A stretch of 64,000 nt of DNA, from NCBI RefSeq assembly GCF_000241345.1, contig NZ_BAED01000054.1, positions 1 to 64,000 of the forward strand, read 5' to 3'. This DNA is from Gordonia amarae NBRC 15530. Lineage in GTDB: Bacteria > Actinomycetota > Actinomycetes > Mycobacteriales > Mycobacteriaceae. How positions within the stretch are numbered: the first letter of the stretch is position 1; the number at the start of each line of letters is the position of its first letter. The notes beneath the pieces were generated by a model. It was given only the letters and a program-made list of their open reading frames with translations, made no database searches and was not told the DNA's origin. Positions 1-9,690 of the stretch are shown in pieces. The position numbers were made by a program, and so were the translations under genes.

Positions 1-77
1 CTGATGTCGCGCAACACCGCGCGGCCGTCGTAGCCGTGCGACACCTGATCGAACTCGATCACGCCGGACCCGGTCAC
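1..77 (-). CDS. bioM: BioM-like ECF transporter ATPase (partial, N-terminus only)
   Basis: Only the first 25 or so codons lie in the window; the gene continues beyond base 1. The GTG start at 75-77 overlaps the TGA stop of bioY (GTGA), so the two are translationally coupled. The visible residues (VTGSGVIEFDQVSHGYDG) are the typical opening strand of an ABC ATPase, just before the Walker A region. Following bioY directly, it is best explained as BioM, the energising ATPase of an energy-coupling-factor biotin transporter. No catalytic motif is visible, so the family call rests on the N-terminal pattern and the neighbour. Confidence 0.7.
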   Translation of the reverse strand, partial: MTGSGVIEFDQVSHGYDGRAVLRDI

Positions 78-682
78 GCCTTGCGCAGGAGGGTGGCCGG
101 ACCGAACGGCTTGATCAGCCCGGGCCAGCCGCGATGCACCTGAGCGGCGACCAGCGCGGCCACCACCGCCTTGCCGATGTCACCGGCGATGAACGAGGTG
201 TTGGCGCTCAGCGCGGCGTCGAACGTCATGCCCTTGATCATCATGCCCGCGATGCCGCATGCGTAGATCACCAGCAGCCCACCGATGACGTTGAAGACGA
301 TGCCCAGCCACCAGCGGTATTTGGGCATCATCATCGCGGTCAGCAGGCCGATGATGAAGGCGGCCGGCAGGAAACCGACGAAGAAACCACCGGTCACCGA
401 GGTGAGCGAGGTCCAGCCGTTGCGGCCGCCGGCCAGGATCGGCAGACCGACGAGCGCCAGGACCGCGAAGATCGCCACCGCCAGGGTGCCCTTCTTGGGT
501 CCGAGCACACAACCGGCCAGCATCACGCCGAGCGACTGCAGGGTGATCGGCACACCACTGGACAGGTTGATGGTGCCGGGCAGCCCGAGCGCCGCGATCA
601 ACGCTGCGAACACGGCGGCCTGGGTGAGGTCGGTGACCGAGAGGAAAGGCGCCCGCGCGGGGTCCCTGGTTGTTTCATCCAT
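74..682 (-). CDS. bioY: Biotin transporter substrate-binding S component BioY
   Basis: Integral membrane protein of about 202 residues that captures biotin for the ECF-type importer. Several hydrophobic segments are visible, and the stretch around INLSSGVPITLQSLGVMLAG followed by a glycine-rich GPKKGTLAV loop is characteristic of BioY. The chosen start is the ATG at 682 (MDETTRDP); an in-frame ATG at 703 and a longer extension into the guaA promoter are possible, but the longer form would run into the divergent guaA start. It overlaps the downstream ATPase by 4 bases. Family identity is secure, the exact start less so. Confidence 0.88.
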   Translation of the reverse strand: MDETTRDPARAPFLSVTDLTQAAVFAALIAALGLPGTINLSSGVPITLQSLGVMLAGCVLGPKKGTLAVAIFAVLALVGLPILAGGRNGWTSLTSVTGGFFVGFLPAAFIIGLLTAMMMPKYRWWLGIVFNVIGGLLVIYACGIAGMMIKGMTFDAALSANTSFIAGDIGKAVVAALVAAQVHRGWPGLIKPFGPATLLRKA

Positions 683-743
683 GATGGTCTCGAAGTATCC
701 CATGTGCCCGGTGAGTGATTTCCCGCAGCATAGGGCGCGCTTA

Positions 744-749
744 TAGACT
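744..749 (+). promoter_or_regulatory. -10 element for a leaderless guaA transcript
   Basis: TAGACT fits the actinobacterial TANNNT -10 pattern and lies seven bases before the GTG at 757. Transcription would begin at or next to the start codon, giving a leaderless mRNA. There is no Shine-Dalgarno sequence before 757, which agrees. Confidence 0.5.
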
Positions 750-756
750 TGCGCGG

Positions 757-2333
<1,577 letters not shown>

Positions 2334-2385
2334 ACGGTCCCGGTGTGCGGAACGTAGGCGTATCCGGGGGCGTCGTCGTCACTAG

Positions 2386-2419
2386 CGTCAGGTGGACATA
2401 GCAGCAGCTTCACCTGACG
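2386..2419. repeat. 9-bp inverted repeat at the left edge of the cassette gene
   Basis: CGTCAGGTG at 2386-2394 is a perfect inverted match to CACCTGACG at 2411-2419, with 16 bases between. The same 8-bp arms recur at 3501-3525, at the other end of the gene. It could be an operator, a recombinase arm site or an element end. Confidence 0.6.
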
Positions 2420-2433
2420 TGGGGAGACCCGAG

Positions 2434-3534
2434 TTGAGTGCACCGACGATGCCGACCAGTGCTGACCAGATCACGCCCGAATGGATGTCGGGGATCCTCA
2501 CCGACTCTCATCCCGGGGCTGTTGTCGACGAGGTGTCGGTGGTGTTGCGTGACGACGGCACCAACCGGCGGGCGCGGCTGGCGCTCACATACAGCGAGGG
2601 TTCCGGTCCGGCAACGGTATTCGTCAAATCAGTCGACCCAGATCATCGGCTGCTGCTGACGATGACGAGTGGGCTGTTCCATGAGCCGCGGCTGTTCGCG
2701 GCCGATGTGCCGCTGCCCGTGGATCATCCGACGGTATACGCGGCGCTGTTCGACGAGGAGGCCGAAAATTTCCTCCTCGTCATGGAGGACATTGCCGCAC
2801 GTGACGCTGATCCGCGGGACTCGTTGCGGCCGTTGACCCCCGAGCTGGCGGCGGCTGGGGTGCGGGCGCTCGGCCGGTTGCACAGCCGGTACTGGGGTGC
2901 ACGCCTGGATGTTCCGGAACTGTCCTGGCTCGAACCGTTCGTCGCGTTCGACGGTCTGCAGTACGCTCCGCTGCCGTCGGCGCTGGAGAAGCTGGACGAA
3001 TCCACCCCGCAGTCGGTGCTGTCGATGACCATCGGCCAACTCGTCGACGAGGTGTGGAAACCGTACATCGGTACCCTCACCACCACGACGCAGACGCTGT
3101 TGCACGGCGACGCCCACATCGGCAACACGTACGTCACCCCCGACGGCGATGTCGGCCTGCTCGACTGGCAGATGGTGCGCCGCGGCAACTGGTCCCTCGA
3201 CGTCGGCTACTTCCTGCAAGGATCACTCACCGTCGACGACCGGCGCACCCACGAACGCGCACTGCTCGCCGAATACCGCTCCGCACTGGATCTTCCGGAG
3301 TCTGAACTGCCGTCGGCCGACGAGATCTGGCTGCGGTACCGGGCGTCGGTGGCGCACGGTCTGGCCACCTGGCTGGCCACTGCGAGCGCCGACGGCGGCC
3401 TGTGGCAGCGCCCCGAGATCGCCCTTGCCCTGGCCCAGCGGTATGCCGTCGCCTACGGCGACCTCGACACTCCCGCCGCGATAGCCGAGATCGTGGTGGC
3501 GTCAGGTGCCGAAAGGTCACCTGACCCTGCGTGA
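2434..3534 (+). CDS. APH/ecdysteroid-kinase-like phosphotransferase
   Basis: A 366-residue small-molecule kinase of the aminoglycoside phosphotransferase / ecdysteroid kinase-like fold. The catalytic loop ([13 protein letters not shown], HGDxHxxN type) and metal-binding [10 protein letters not shown] are clear in the C-terminal half; an N-lobe lysine is plausible in TVFVKSVD. The substrate is unknown; such proteins are often annotated as antibiotic kinases with no proof. The TTG at 2434 is chosen because GGGGAG lies seven bases upstream; GTG at 2392 (inside the inverted repeat) and ATG at 2449 are alternatives. It is the only gene between the duplicated guaA tails, which suggests lateral gain. 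Confidence 0.85.
   Translation: MSAPTMPTSADQITPEWMSGILTDSHPGAVVDEVSVVLRDDGTNRRARLALTYSEGSGPATVFVKSVDPDHRLLLTMTSGLFHEPRLFAADVPLPVDHPTVYAALFDEEAENFLLVMEDIAARDADPRDSLRPLTPELAAAGVRALGRLHSRYWGARLDVPELSWLEPFVAFDGLQYAPLPSALEKLDESTPQSVLSMTIGQLVDEVWKPYIGTLTTTTQTLLHGDAHIGNTYVTPDGDVGLLDWQMVRRGNWSLDVGYFLQGSLTVDDRRTHERALLAEYRSALDLPESELPSADEIWLRYRASVAHGLATWLATASADGGLWQRPEIALALAQRYAVAYGDLDTPAAIAEIVVASGAERSPDPA
3501..3525. repeat. 8-bp inverted repeat / hairpin at the right edge of the cassette gene
   Basis: GTCAGGTG (3501-3508) and CACCTGAC (3518-3525) can form an 8-bp stem with a 9-base loop. It overlaps the last codons of the phosphotransferase gene and repeats the arms found at 2387-2418. No T-tract follows, so a simple terminator role is not clear. 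Confidence 0.55.
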
Positions 3535-3538
3535 CCCT

Positions 3539-3649
3539 TACGAGGTGCTGGAAGCCATCTCCACCCGCATCACCGACGAAGTTCCCGACGTCAACCGCGT
3601 CGTCCTCGACGTCACCAGCAAGCCGCCGGGCACCATCGAGTGGGAGTGA
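3539..3649 (+). pseudogene. Displaced duplicate of the guaA C-terminus
   Basis: In the guaA frame this reads [18 protein letters not shown] onward to IEWE and a stop, the last 36 residues of GMP synthase. It has no start and no upstream guaA sequence. Compared with the intact gene it carries Thr-to-Ala and Asn-to-Asp changes and one silent change. It is a tail fragment left on the far side of the inserted cassette, and marks where the ancestral downstream chromosome resumes. Confidence 0.92.
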
Positions 3650-3792
3650 CGCCGACGCCGAGCAGGTGTCGGCATCATCGGCAAGACTGTGTCGCCTATG
3701 TCACGTTCCGCCCCTAAATTTCTGAATATGGCATCAGGAAAGTTACGCTTTCCCGGCAATGTATGGAAGCAAGCTGGGGATGTAGGTGTGAG

Positions 3793-4197
3793 ATGGGGCG
3801 ACGGAGCATCGGAAACGGTGGCGCAGCGTCGAAGGGTGCGCCGACCGCGACGCGGCGTGTGGGACGTGCGCAAGCCCTGACCGGGCTGGCACTGGTTGTT
3901 CTGCTGGCCGGTGGGGTGCTCGTGTGGCGCAGTCTCGCCGACGGATGCGGCGGCGATCGCGACAAGGTGACGGTGATCGCCGACTCTTCCATGGCCGATC
4001 CGCTGAAAGCGCTCACCTCGATCGCGTCCGACGAGTCGTGCTACGACTTCAGGGTCGCCCAGGTTCCGAGTACGGCCGACGAGGCCTCGCTCAAGCGGAT
4101 CGCCGACGCCACCGGGGGCACGAGCTACATCGCGCGCACGCCGAACGATATCAGTGGCATCTTCACCACCGAGATCACGAAGTGGATGAAGGACTGA
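3793..4197 (+). CDS. Probable internally deleted substrate-binding/VWA membrane protein
   Basis: A 134-residue protein with a basic N-terminus, one membrane segment (ALTGLALVVLLAGGVLVW) and then KVTVIADSSMADPL, which looks like the start of an extracytoplasmic substrate-binding domain. It passes straight into LKRIADATGGTSYIARTP, which looks like the last helix region of a von Willebrand factor A domain. Full-length actinobacterial proteins joining these domains are about 500-600 residues, so the middle seems to be missing in frame. It may be a decayed gene or a genuine short secreted protein. The start is uncertain (ATG 3763 also possible). Confidence 0.55.
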   Translation: MGRRSIGNGGAASKGAPTATRRVGRAQALTGLALVVLLAGGVLVWRSLADGCGGDRDKVTVIADSSMADPLKALTSIASDESCYDFRVAQVPSTADEASLKRIADATGGTSYIARTPNDISGIFTTEITKWMKD

Positions 4198-4198
4198 C

Positions 4199-5095
4199 TC
4201 AGGCGCGGCGACGGCGGCGGAGACGGGTCGCGAGGTTGGCGGCGCCTTCACGCATGGCGGCACCCACGCCGTGCTCGTGGTCGTGCTCGTGGTCGTCGTA
4301 CTCTTTGAGGTCGCGGTCGTGGTTGGCGGCCTTGGCGTAGCCGTTCTCCGACAGCCCGCGACGCCAGTAGCCGATCACCAGCATCGATTTGCGATCGACA
4401 CCCCGGGCCCGCAGATTTTTGCGGATCGCGATCACCTGCGCCGACTCGGCCGACGCCCAGGCAAACGTATCCGGTTTGAGCTCATGGGCTTTCACCGCGT
4501 CGAGAAGCAGGGTGGTGGTGCCGCCGGGAGCACCGTCGCGCGACAGCCACACCACGTCGACACCGGCGGGCCCGGCCAGATCGATGCGGCCGGAGTCGTC
4601 GGCGACCTCGATGTAGGCGGTACCGGTGGCATCGGCGGGCAGGTTGTCCAGGATGTCGCCGATACCGGGCAGACCCGTTTCGTCGCCCGCGATCAGATAG
4701 TGGTCACCGTGACCGATGTGGCGTCCACCGCCGCCCGCGATACCGAGGGTGGTGCCGGGCCGGGCGCGCATCGCCCACGCCGACGCGATGCCCTCGTCGC
4801 CGTGCAGCACGAAATCGATACTGAGGGTGTTGTTCTCGGCGCTGTAACGGCGCACTGTGTACGTGCGGACGCGGGCGTGCAACTCGGGCCGTGACCGTAG
4901 GACGGTTTCGGTGTCGCTGGTCGGGTCGTCGAGTTCGGGAACATCGTAGGTGCCGTCGGGATGCGGCAGGAAGATCTTGATATTGGGGAACTGTCCGGTG
5001 GCGATGTACTCGCCGACGGCGTCGCCGGAGAAGGTGAACCGCCGCATATGCGGTGACAGGTCCTCGACGGTGTCAACGGTGAACAGCAAAGCCAT
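4199..5095 (-). CDS. Siderophore-interacting protein (FAD-dependent ferric-siderophore reductase)
   Basis: Releases iron in the cytoplasm by reducing ferric siderophore. The 298-residue product has the FAD-binding barrel with the family motif VRTYTVRRY near residue 80, an NAD(P)H-binding half (HYLIAGDETGLPGIGDIL) and the conserved FAWASAESAQVIAIRKNL and GYWRRG of SIP/ViuB proteins. The C-terminus has an unusual acidic His-rich run (DDHEHDHEHG) before a basic end. It lies 32 bases after NRPS C with GAGAG before its ATG, so it is probably the last gene of the siderophore operon. Confidence 0.93.
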   Translation of the reverse strand: MALLFTVDTVEDLSPHMRRFTFSGDAVGEYIATGQFPNIKIFLPHPDGTYDVPELDDPTSDTETVLRSRPELHARVRTYTVRRYSAENNTLSIDFVLHGDEGIASAWAMRARPGTTLGIAGGGGRHIGHGDHYLIAGDETGLPGIGDILDNLPADATGTAYIEVADDSGRIDLAGPAGVDVVWLSRDGAPGGTTTLLLDAVKAHELKPDTFAWASAESAQVIAIRKNLRARGVDRKSMLVIGYWRRGLSENGYAKAANHDRDLKEYDDHEHDHEHGVGAAMREGAANLATRLRRRRRA

Positions 5096-5127
5096 GGTGG
5101 TTACTCTCTTATCGCGGTCAGCGGTTG

Positions 5128-8100
5128 TCAGGCGAATTCATCTGCGAATTCATCGATCTCGTCCTGGGTGAGGTCATCGACCAGCGAATCGGACGGGGTG
5201 ATGCCGCCCAGTTCGCCGAATGTGTCGGGGGCGGCGAGCGCCGCGAGGATCGCCGACCACTCGTCGACGATCCGCTGCGCCCGGGCTCTGCCGATCAGGG
5301 TCCGCACGAACGATATCTCGACGCGCAGCCGCAACTCGTCGTCGACGGCTACGGTAACCGCGTTGATCTCCAGCGGATGCGATACCGGCATCGCGTCGTC
5401 GCGAACCACGATGATCGGCTTTCCCGGCCACACCGCCGAGAACGGTCCGCTGCCCTCGCCGGTGGTGAGCCTGCCCAGATAGTTGAACAGCACCCCACTG
5501 GGCCGCTGCGGCTGCGTGCCGGGGGCGAGTTCGGTGAGCAGCCCGTATTCGAGGCCACCAAACATGGGCGCGGCCAGCCGTTCCTTGACCTGCTTGATGA
5601 CGGTGTCGGCCGACCGCACCAGCGCCGCCGGGCCGGCGGGGGTGGTATCGGCGGGGATGCGGACGGGTACGGGCCAGAAGGCGGTGAACCAGCCGACGGT
5701 CCGCGACAGGTCGACACCGTCGACGAGCGTCTCGTCCCGGCCGTGCCCTTCGAGGTCGACGAACAGTCGCCGCGAGCGGGGACCGTCTTCCGGGTACACC
5801 CGGGCGATCGCCAGCGCCAGCGTTGCCAGCAGCACTTCGGTGGGGCCGGTGCGGTACAGGTCGGGAATCGCGGCGATGGCGTCGTGGGTGGGCAGGTCGA
5901 CCTCGAACCGGTCGACAGCCGACGCCGTATCGACCGATGCGTCCAGCGGACGGGCGGACACCACGATGTCGTCGGCTCCGGGTGTGGCCGGGGGATGCTC
6001 CCACAGCGGGGTGCCCGCCGTGACGTCGGCGTCCGTGGCCCGGGACACCAGCCCGCGCGACCACTCCCGGAACGACGTCGTCGGGGCGGGGAGCGAGGGA
6101 GCTGCGGCACGGGAGACCGCATCGAACGCGGTCCGCAGATCCTCACCGAGGATCCGCCACGACACCCCGTCGACAACGAGGTGGTGCAGCAACAGCACGA
6201 ACGCGTCGGTTCGCCCGTCACGGGTGGGCAGGTCACGGATCAGCAGGCCCCGGCTCATCAGGCCGGCGTGCGGACGCAGCAGGTGCGCCGTCTCGGTGAT
6301 CCGCTGTTCCGCCCACGACTGCGCCGCCACGGCGTCGAGACCGGCGGGTGTGTCGACGATCTCGACCGAGGTCTGGGCGTCGTCGGCGGGGGATCCGTCG
6401 ACGACCAGACCGCCGTCGGTGAGCCGTGCGCGCAGCATCGGGTGCGTCCGGCGCAGCGTGTCGAGGGTGTCGGCCAGGTCGATGAGGGAGGCACCCGATG
6501 GAATCCGGTAGGCACGTACCTGCGCGAACGGGTCGAGCGGGCCGCCGTTACGCAGCACCCGGTGCATCAGCGGCGTGAACGGGATCTCGCCGACGGCCTG
6601 GGCCGGGTCGGCGGTGACTGCGGCCGACGACGTGTGGGTCGCGGCGTCGGCCAGAGCCTGTGCCGTGCGCAGTTCGAACACCTGGCGAGGGGACACGACA
6701 ATACCGAATTCACGTGCCCGCGAGGTCAACTGGATGGAGATGATGCTGTCGCCGCCGAGCGAGAAGAAGTCATCGCCCGGGTCGACGGCCGGTACTTCGA
6801 GAATGTCGGCAATCAAGCCGCATAGAACGGCCACCGGCGAATCCCCGGAAACCGGTCGGGGGGTGGGCACCTGACCGCGCCAGGGATCGGGCAGGGCGCG
6901 GCGATCGGTCTTACCTGCGGGGCTCAGCGGGACCGCGTCGATCGGTACGAACGCAGACGGCACGATGTACGACGGTGCGATACGGGTGATCTCCTCGCGC
7001 AGCGCCGCGAAATCTGTGGTGCCGGTGCCGGTCAGGTAGGCGACCAGCCGTGCCGGGGAGCCGGCCGAGGCGCGGACATCGGCGACGATGGCCCCGACCT
7101 GGATGCGCAGGTTCCGAGCGGCCGTCATGACTGCGGACTCGACCTCGCCGAGTTCGACGCGGTAGCCCCGCACCTTCACCTGATCGTCGGCGCGGCCGAG
7201 GTAGTCGAGCTGCCCGAAGCCGTTCCAGCGGACGAGATCGCCTGTGCGGTAGAGACGTTCGCCCGCCGCAAACGGGCTGGCTACGAAACGCTGCGCGGTC
7301 AGATCGGGCCGGTGGTGGTAGGCACGCGCCAATTGCCTGCTGCCGATGTACAGTTCACCCTCGGCGGCGGGTGCCACCGGCTGCAGATGCCGGTCGAGTA
7401 CGTGCAGATCGGCACCCCGTGACGGCACCCCGATCGACGGTTCGGGGGTGTCGGCGACCGTGGCGAAGGTGATCTCGACCGTGGTCTCGGTGGGGCCGTA
7501 CAGATTGAACACCGTGACGGCCGGATTGCCGGTCAACTCGGTCCACAACGAAGGCGAGAATGCCTCACCGCCCGTCGACAGCCACCGCGGAATATGTTCG
7601 CCGTCAGGGGGATTCACCAGCCCGGCACGCACATACTCGGCCTGCAGGGCGGGCACCGCGTCGACGTAGTCGATCCGGTTGTCGCGGATGACGCCGATGA
7701 CCACGTCCGGGTCGGTGACGTCGGCCCGGTCGATCAGGTACAGGTGGTGGCCGAAACACATCCACGCCAACGGCACCACGGCCGAGTCGAACGAGAAGGT
7801 GTGGGTGCTCAGGATCCGGATGGGATGGTCCGGCATCGTGAAATGCCGGTGCGAGCCCAGGAGCGTGGAGACCGCGTGGTGGGGGATCACGACACCCTTG
7901 GGCAGACCGGTCGACCCGGACGTGTAGATGACGTAGGCGGAGCTTTCCGGGTGCGGATAGCCCAGGGGCAGCGGGGCTTCCGGGAACTTGCCGGCATCGT
8001 CGGTGTCGAGGTCGATGAGGGTGACGTCGGCCGGCAGGTGCTGCGCGGCGAGGTCACGGGTCGACTCGGTGACCAGTACTGCCCGCGCCCCGCAGTCGGT

Positions 8101-9690
8101 GAGCAGGTGCCTGACCCGGTCGGCCGGATAGCGGGGATCGATCGGCACGAACGCGCCATGTGCCCGCCACACCGCCAGAATCGCGGCGACGGTCGCGGCC
8201 GACGAGTCGGCGACGATCGCCACCGGATCGTCGGCGCGAACCCCGGCTCCGCGCAGCGTGCGGGCCAGTATCTCAGTGCGGGTTGCCAATTCGGTGAAAG
8301 TCCAGGTGGCATCCGGGGCGACGATCGCGACCGCGGACGGGTTCGCGGTGACCGTCGCGTCGAACGTCTCGATCATCGACGGGCCACCGGAGTTGGGGCC
8401 ACCGCGGCCGAGCCGGGCAGCTTCCTCGGCCTCCGCGGCGGTGATCACAGCCAGCATGGCCAGCTTGTGTTCCGCCGACCCGGGATCGGTGAACGTGAGG
8501 AGGAACCGGGCGATGTCGCCGGCCAGCCCCGCCAGCGCCGCCTCGTCGTAGCGGTCGGCGTCGGCGTCGATGAGCAGGCTGAGTTCGCCGTCGCGGGTGG
8601 GGGAGACGGTGACCGAGAAGTCCTGCACCGGGCCGCGTTCGATGGAATGCTGCACGGCGTCACGGCCGGCGAAACGAACCGACGGCGCGAACGGTTTGGC
8701 GTTGACGACGGTCCCGGCGAACCGGCTGAACCCGCCGGTGAGGGTCGGGCCGGTGCCCACCGGTCTGCCCCGGTACCGCTGATGCCGGCTCAGTTCCCGG
8801 ATCGCAGCGCCGGCGCCGGAGATGATGTCGGCGACGGTATCGCCGGGCCGGGTCGCGATCCGCAGCGGCACCAGATTGACCGCCACCGTGGGGACACGCG
8901 CCGACGGCTGACCGAGCCGGTTCATCAGCAGGAAGCCCAGGCTGATCTCAGTGTCGCCGCGCACCCGCGCCAGGTATGCCGCCACGGCTGCGGTGACGGC
9001 GACGGTCCAGTTGCCGGGGATCTGCGGCAGCGGGGTGCGCAGGGTGCGCACCGCATCGGCCTGCCCGGACACACCGGTTTCGGCTGCGCCGTCGAGGTGC
9101 TCGGCCCAGAACCCGGCGTCCGTGGCGTACGCGTCGGAGGCCAGATAGTCCAGGTCGCCGTCGACGACCTCGGCGATGAGACCCAAGGGGGCGGCGGTGT
9201 CGTCGGTCCCGGCCACCAGATGCGCGTAGAGGGCGGCGCCCCGATTGAACACCAGCGACAGGCCGTAGGCGTCGATCAGTGCGTGATGCACGGCCAGCAC
9301 CCAGAACGTGCGCTCGGGCGCGGCGATGATCCACTGGTGCACGCCCGGTACGACGCTCAGGTCGTGTACGGTGCCCGTCCACCCACGCACCTGCGCGATG
9401 ATCGTCGGCCACGGGTCCGCATCGTCTGTCCGGACGACGGTGGGCAGTGGCAGATCGTGATCACCCGGTACCTGGCGCCACCCGTCACCCGACTCGATCA
9501 GCCTGGTGGTCAGCGCGTCGGACTCGGACACCGCCAGTCGCGCCGCACGCGCCAGGGCGTCGACGTTGACCTCGCCGGGGATCTCGATGGCGTCGCACAC
9601 GTTGAACGTGGCATTGTCCGGGGCCAGCGTCTGGCCGAACCACAGCCCGGCCTGCGCCGAGGTGAGGGGGATCGCATCGGTCACGGTCAC
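5128..9690 (-). CDS. Siderophore NRPS C: C-A-T-E module
   Basis: A 1,520-residue single-module synthetase. Condensation domain about 5-430 (HHALIDAYG at 135-143, with Ala where Gly is usual); adenylation domain about 460-960 (YTSGSTGLPKG, NLYGPTETT, YRTGDLVRW, PLSPAGKTDRRALP); carrier domain FFSLGGDSIISI; epimerisation domain with HHLVVDGVSW at 1169-1178, EGHGRDE and RTVGWFTAF; acidic C-terminal tail. Hand alignment of the pocket gives D-S-V-D-L-T-L-V-E-K, which I do not recognise; the two acidic positions would suit a basic side chain. The GTG at 9690 overlaps the TGA of NRPS B. Ending in E without a thioesterase, it should pass a D-residue to another protein, probably NRPS A, whose first C domain looks like a DCL type. 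Confidence 0.93.
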   Translation of the reverse strand: MTVTDAIPLTSAQAGLWFGQTLAPDNATFNVCDAIEIPGEVNVDALARAARLAVSESDALTTRLIESGDGWRQVPGDHDLPLPTVVRTDDADPWPTIIAQVRGWTGTVHDLSVVPGVHQWIIAAPERTFWVLAVHHALIDAYGLSLVFNRGAALYAHLVAGTDDTAAPLGLIAEVVDGDLDYLASDAYATDAGFWAEHLDGAAETGVSGQADAVRTLRTPLPQIPGNWTVAVTAAVAAYLARVRGDTEISLGFLLMNRLGQPSARVPTVAVNLVPLRIATRPGDTVADIISGAGAAIRELSRHQRYRGRPVGTGPTLTGGFSRFAGTVVNAKPFAPSVRFAGRDAVQHSIERGPVQDFSVTVSPTRDGELSLLIDADADRYDEAALAGLAGDIARFLLTFTDPGSAEHKLAMLAVITAAEAEEAARLGRGGPNSGGPSMIETFDATVTANPSAVAIVAPDATWTFTELATRTEILARTLRGAGVRADDPVAIVADSSAATVAAILAVWRAHGAFVPIDPRYPADRVRHLLTDCGARAVLVTESTRDLAAQHLPADVTLIDLDTDDAGKFPEAPLPLGYPHPESSAYVIYTSGSTGLPKGVVIPHHAVSTLLGSHRHFTMPDHPIRILSTHTFSFDSAVVPLAWMCFGHHLYLIDRADVTDPDVVIGVIRDNRIDYVDAVPALQAEYVRAGLVNPPDGEHIPRWLSTGGEAFSPSLWTELTGNPAVTVFNLYGPTETTVEITFATVADTPEPSIGVPSRGADLHVLDRHLQPVAPAAEGELYIGSRQLARAYHHRPDLTAQRFVASPFAAGERLYRTGDLVRWNGFGQLDYLGRADDQVKVRGYRVELGEVESAVMTAARNLRIQVGAIVADVRASAGSPARLVAYLTGTGTTDFAALREEITRIAPSYIVPSAFVPIDAVPLSPAGKTDRRALPDPWRGQVPTPRPVSGDSPVAVLCGLIADILEVPAVDPGDDFFSLGGDSIISIQLTSRAREFGIVVSPRQVFELRTAQALADAATHTSSAAVTADPAQAVGEIPFTPLMHRVLRNGGPLDPFAQVRAYRIPSGASLIDLADTLDTLRRTHPMLRARLTDGGLVVDGSPADDAQTSVEIVDTPAGLDAVAAQSWAEQRITETAHLLRPHAGLMSRGLLIRDLPTRDGRTDAFVLLLHHLVVDGVSWRILGEDLRTAFDAVSRAAAPSLPAPTTSFREWSRGLVSRATDADVTAGTPLWEHPPATPGADDIVVSARPLDASVDTASAVDRFEVDLPTHDAIAAIPDLYRTGPTEVLLATLALAIARVYPEDGPRSRRLFVDLEGHGRDETLVDGVDLSRTVGWFTAFWPVPVRIPADTTPAGPAALVRSADTVIKQVKERLAAPMFGGLEYGLLTELAPGTQPQRPSGVLFNYLGRLTTGEGSGPFSAVWPGKPIIVVRDDAMPVSHPLEINAVTVAVDDELRLRVEISFVRTLIGRARAQRIVDEWSAILAALAAPDTFGELGGITPSDSLVDDLTQDEIDEFADEFA

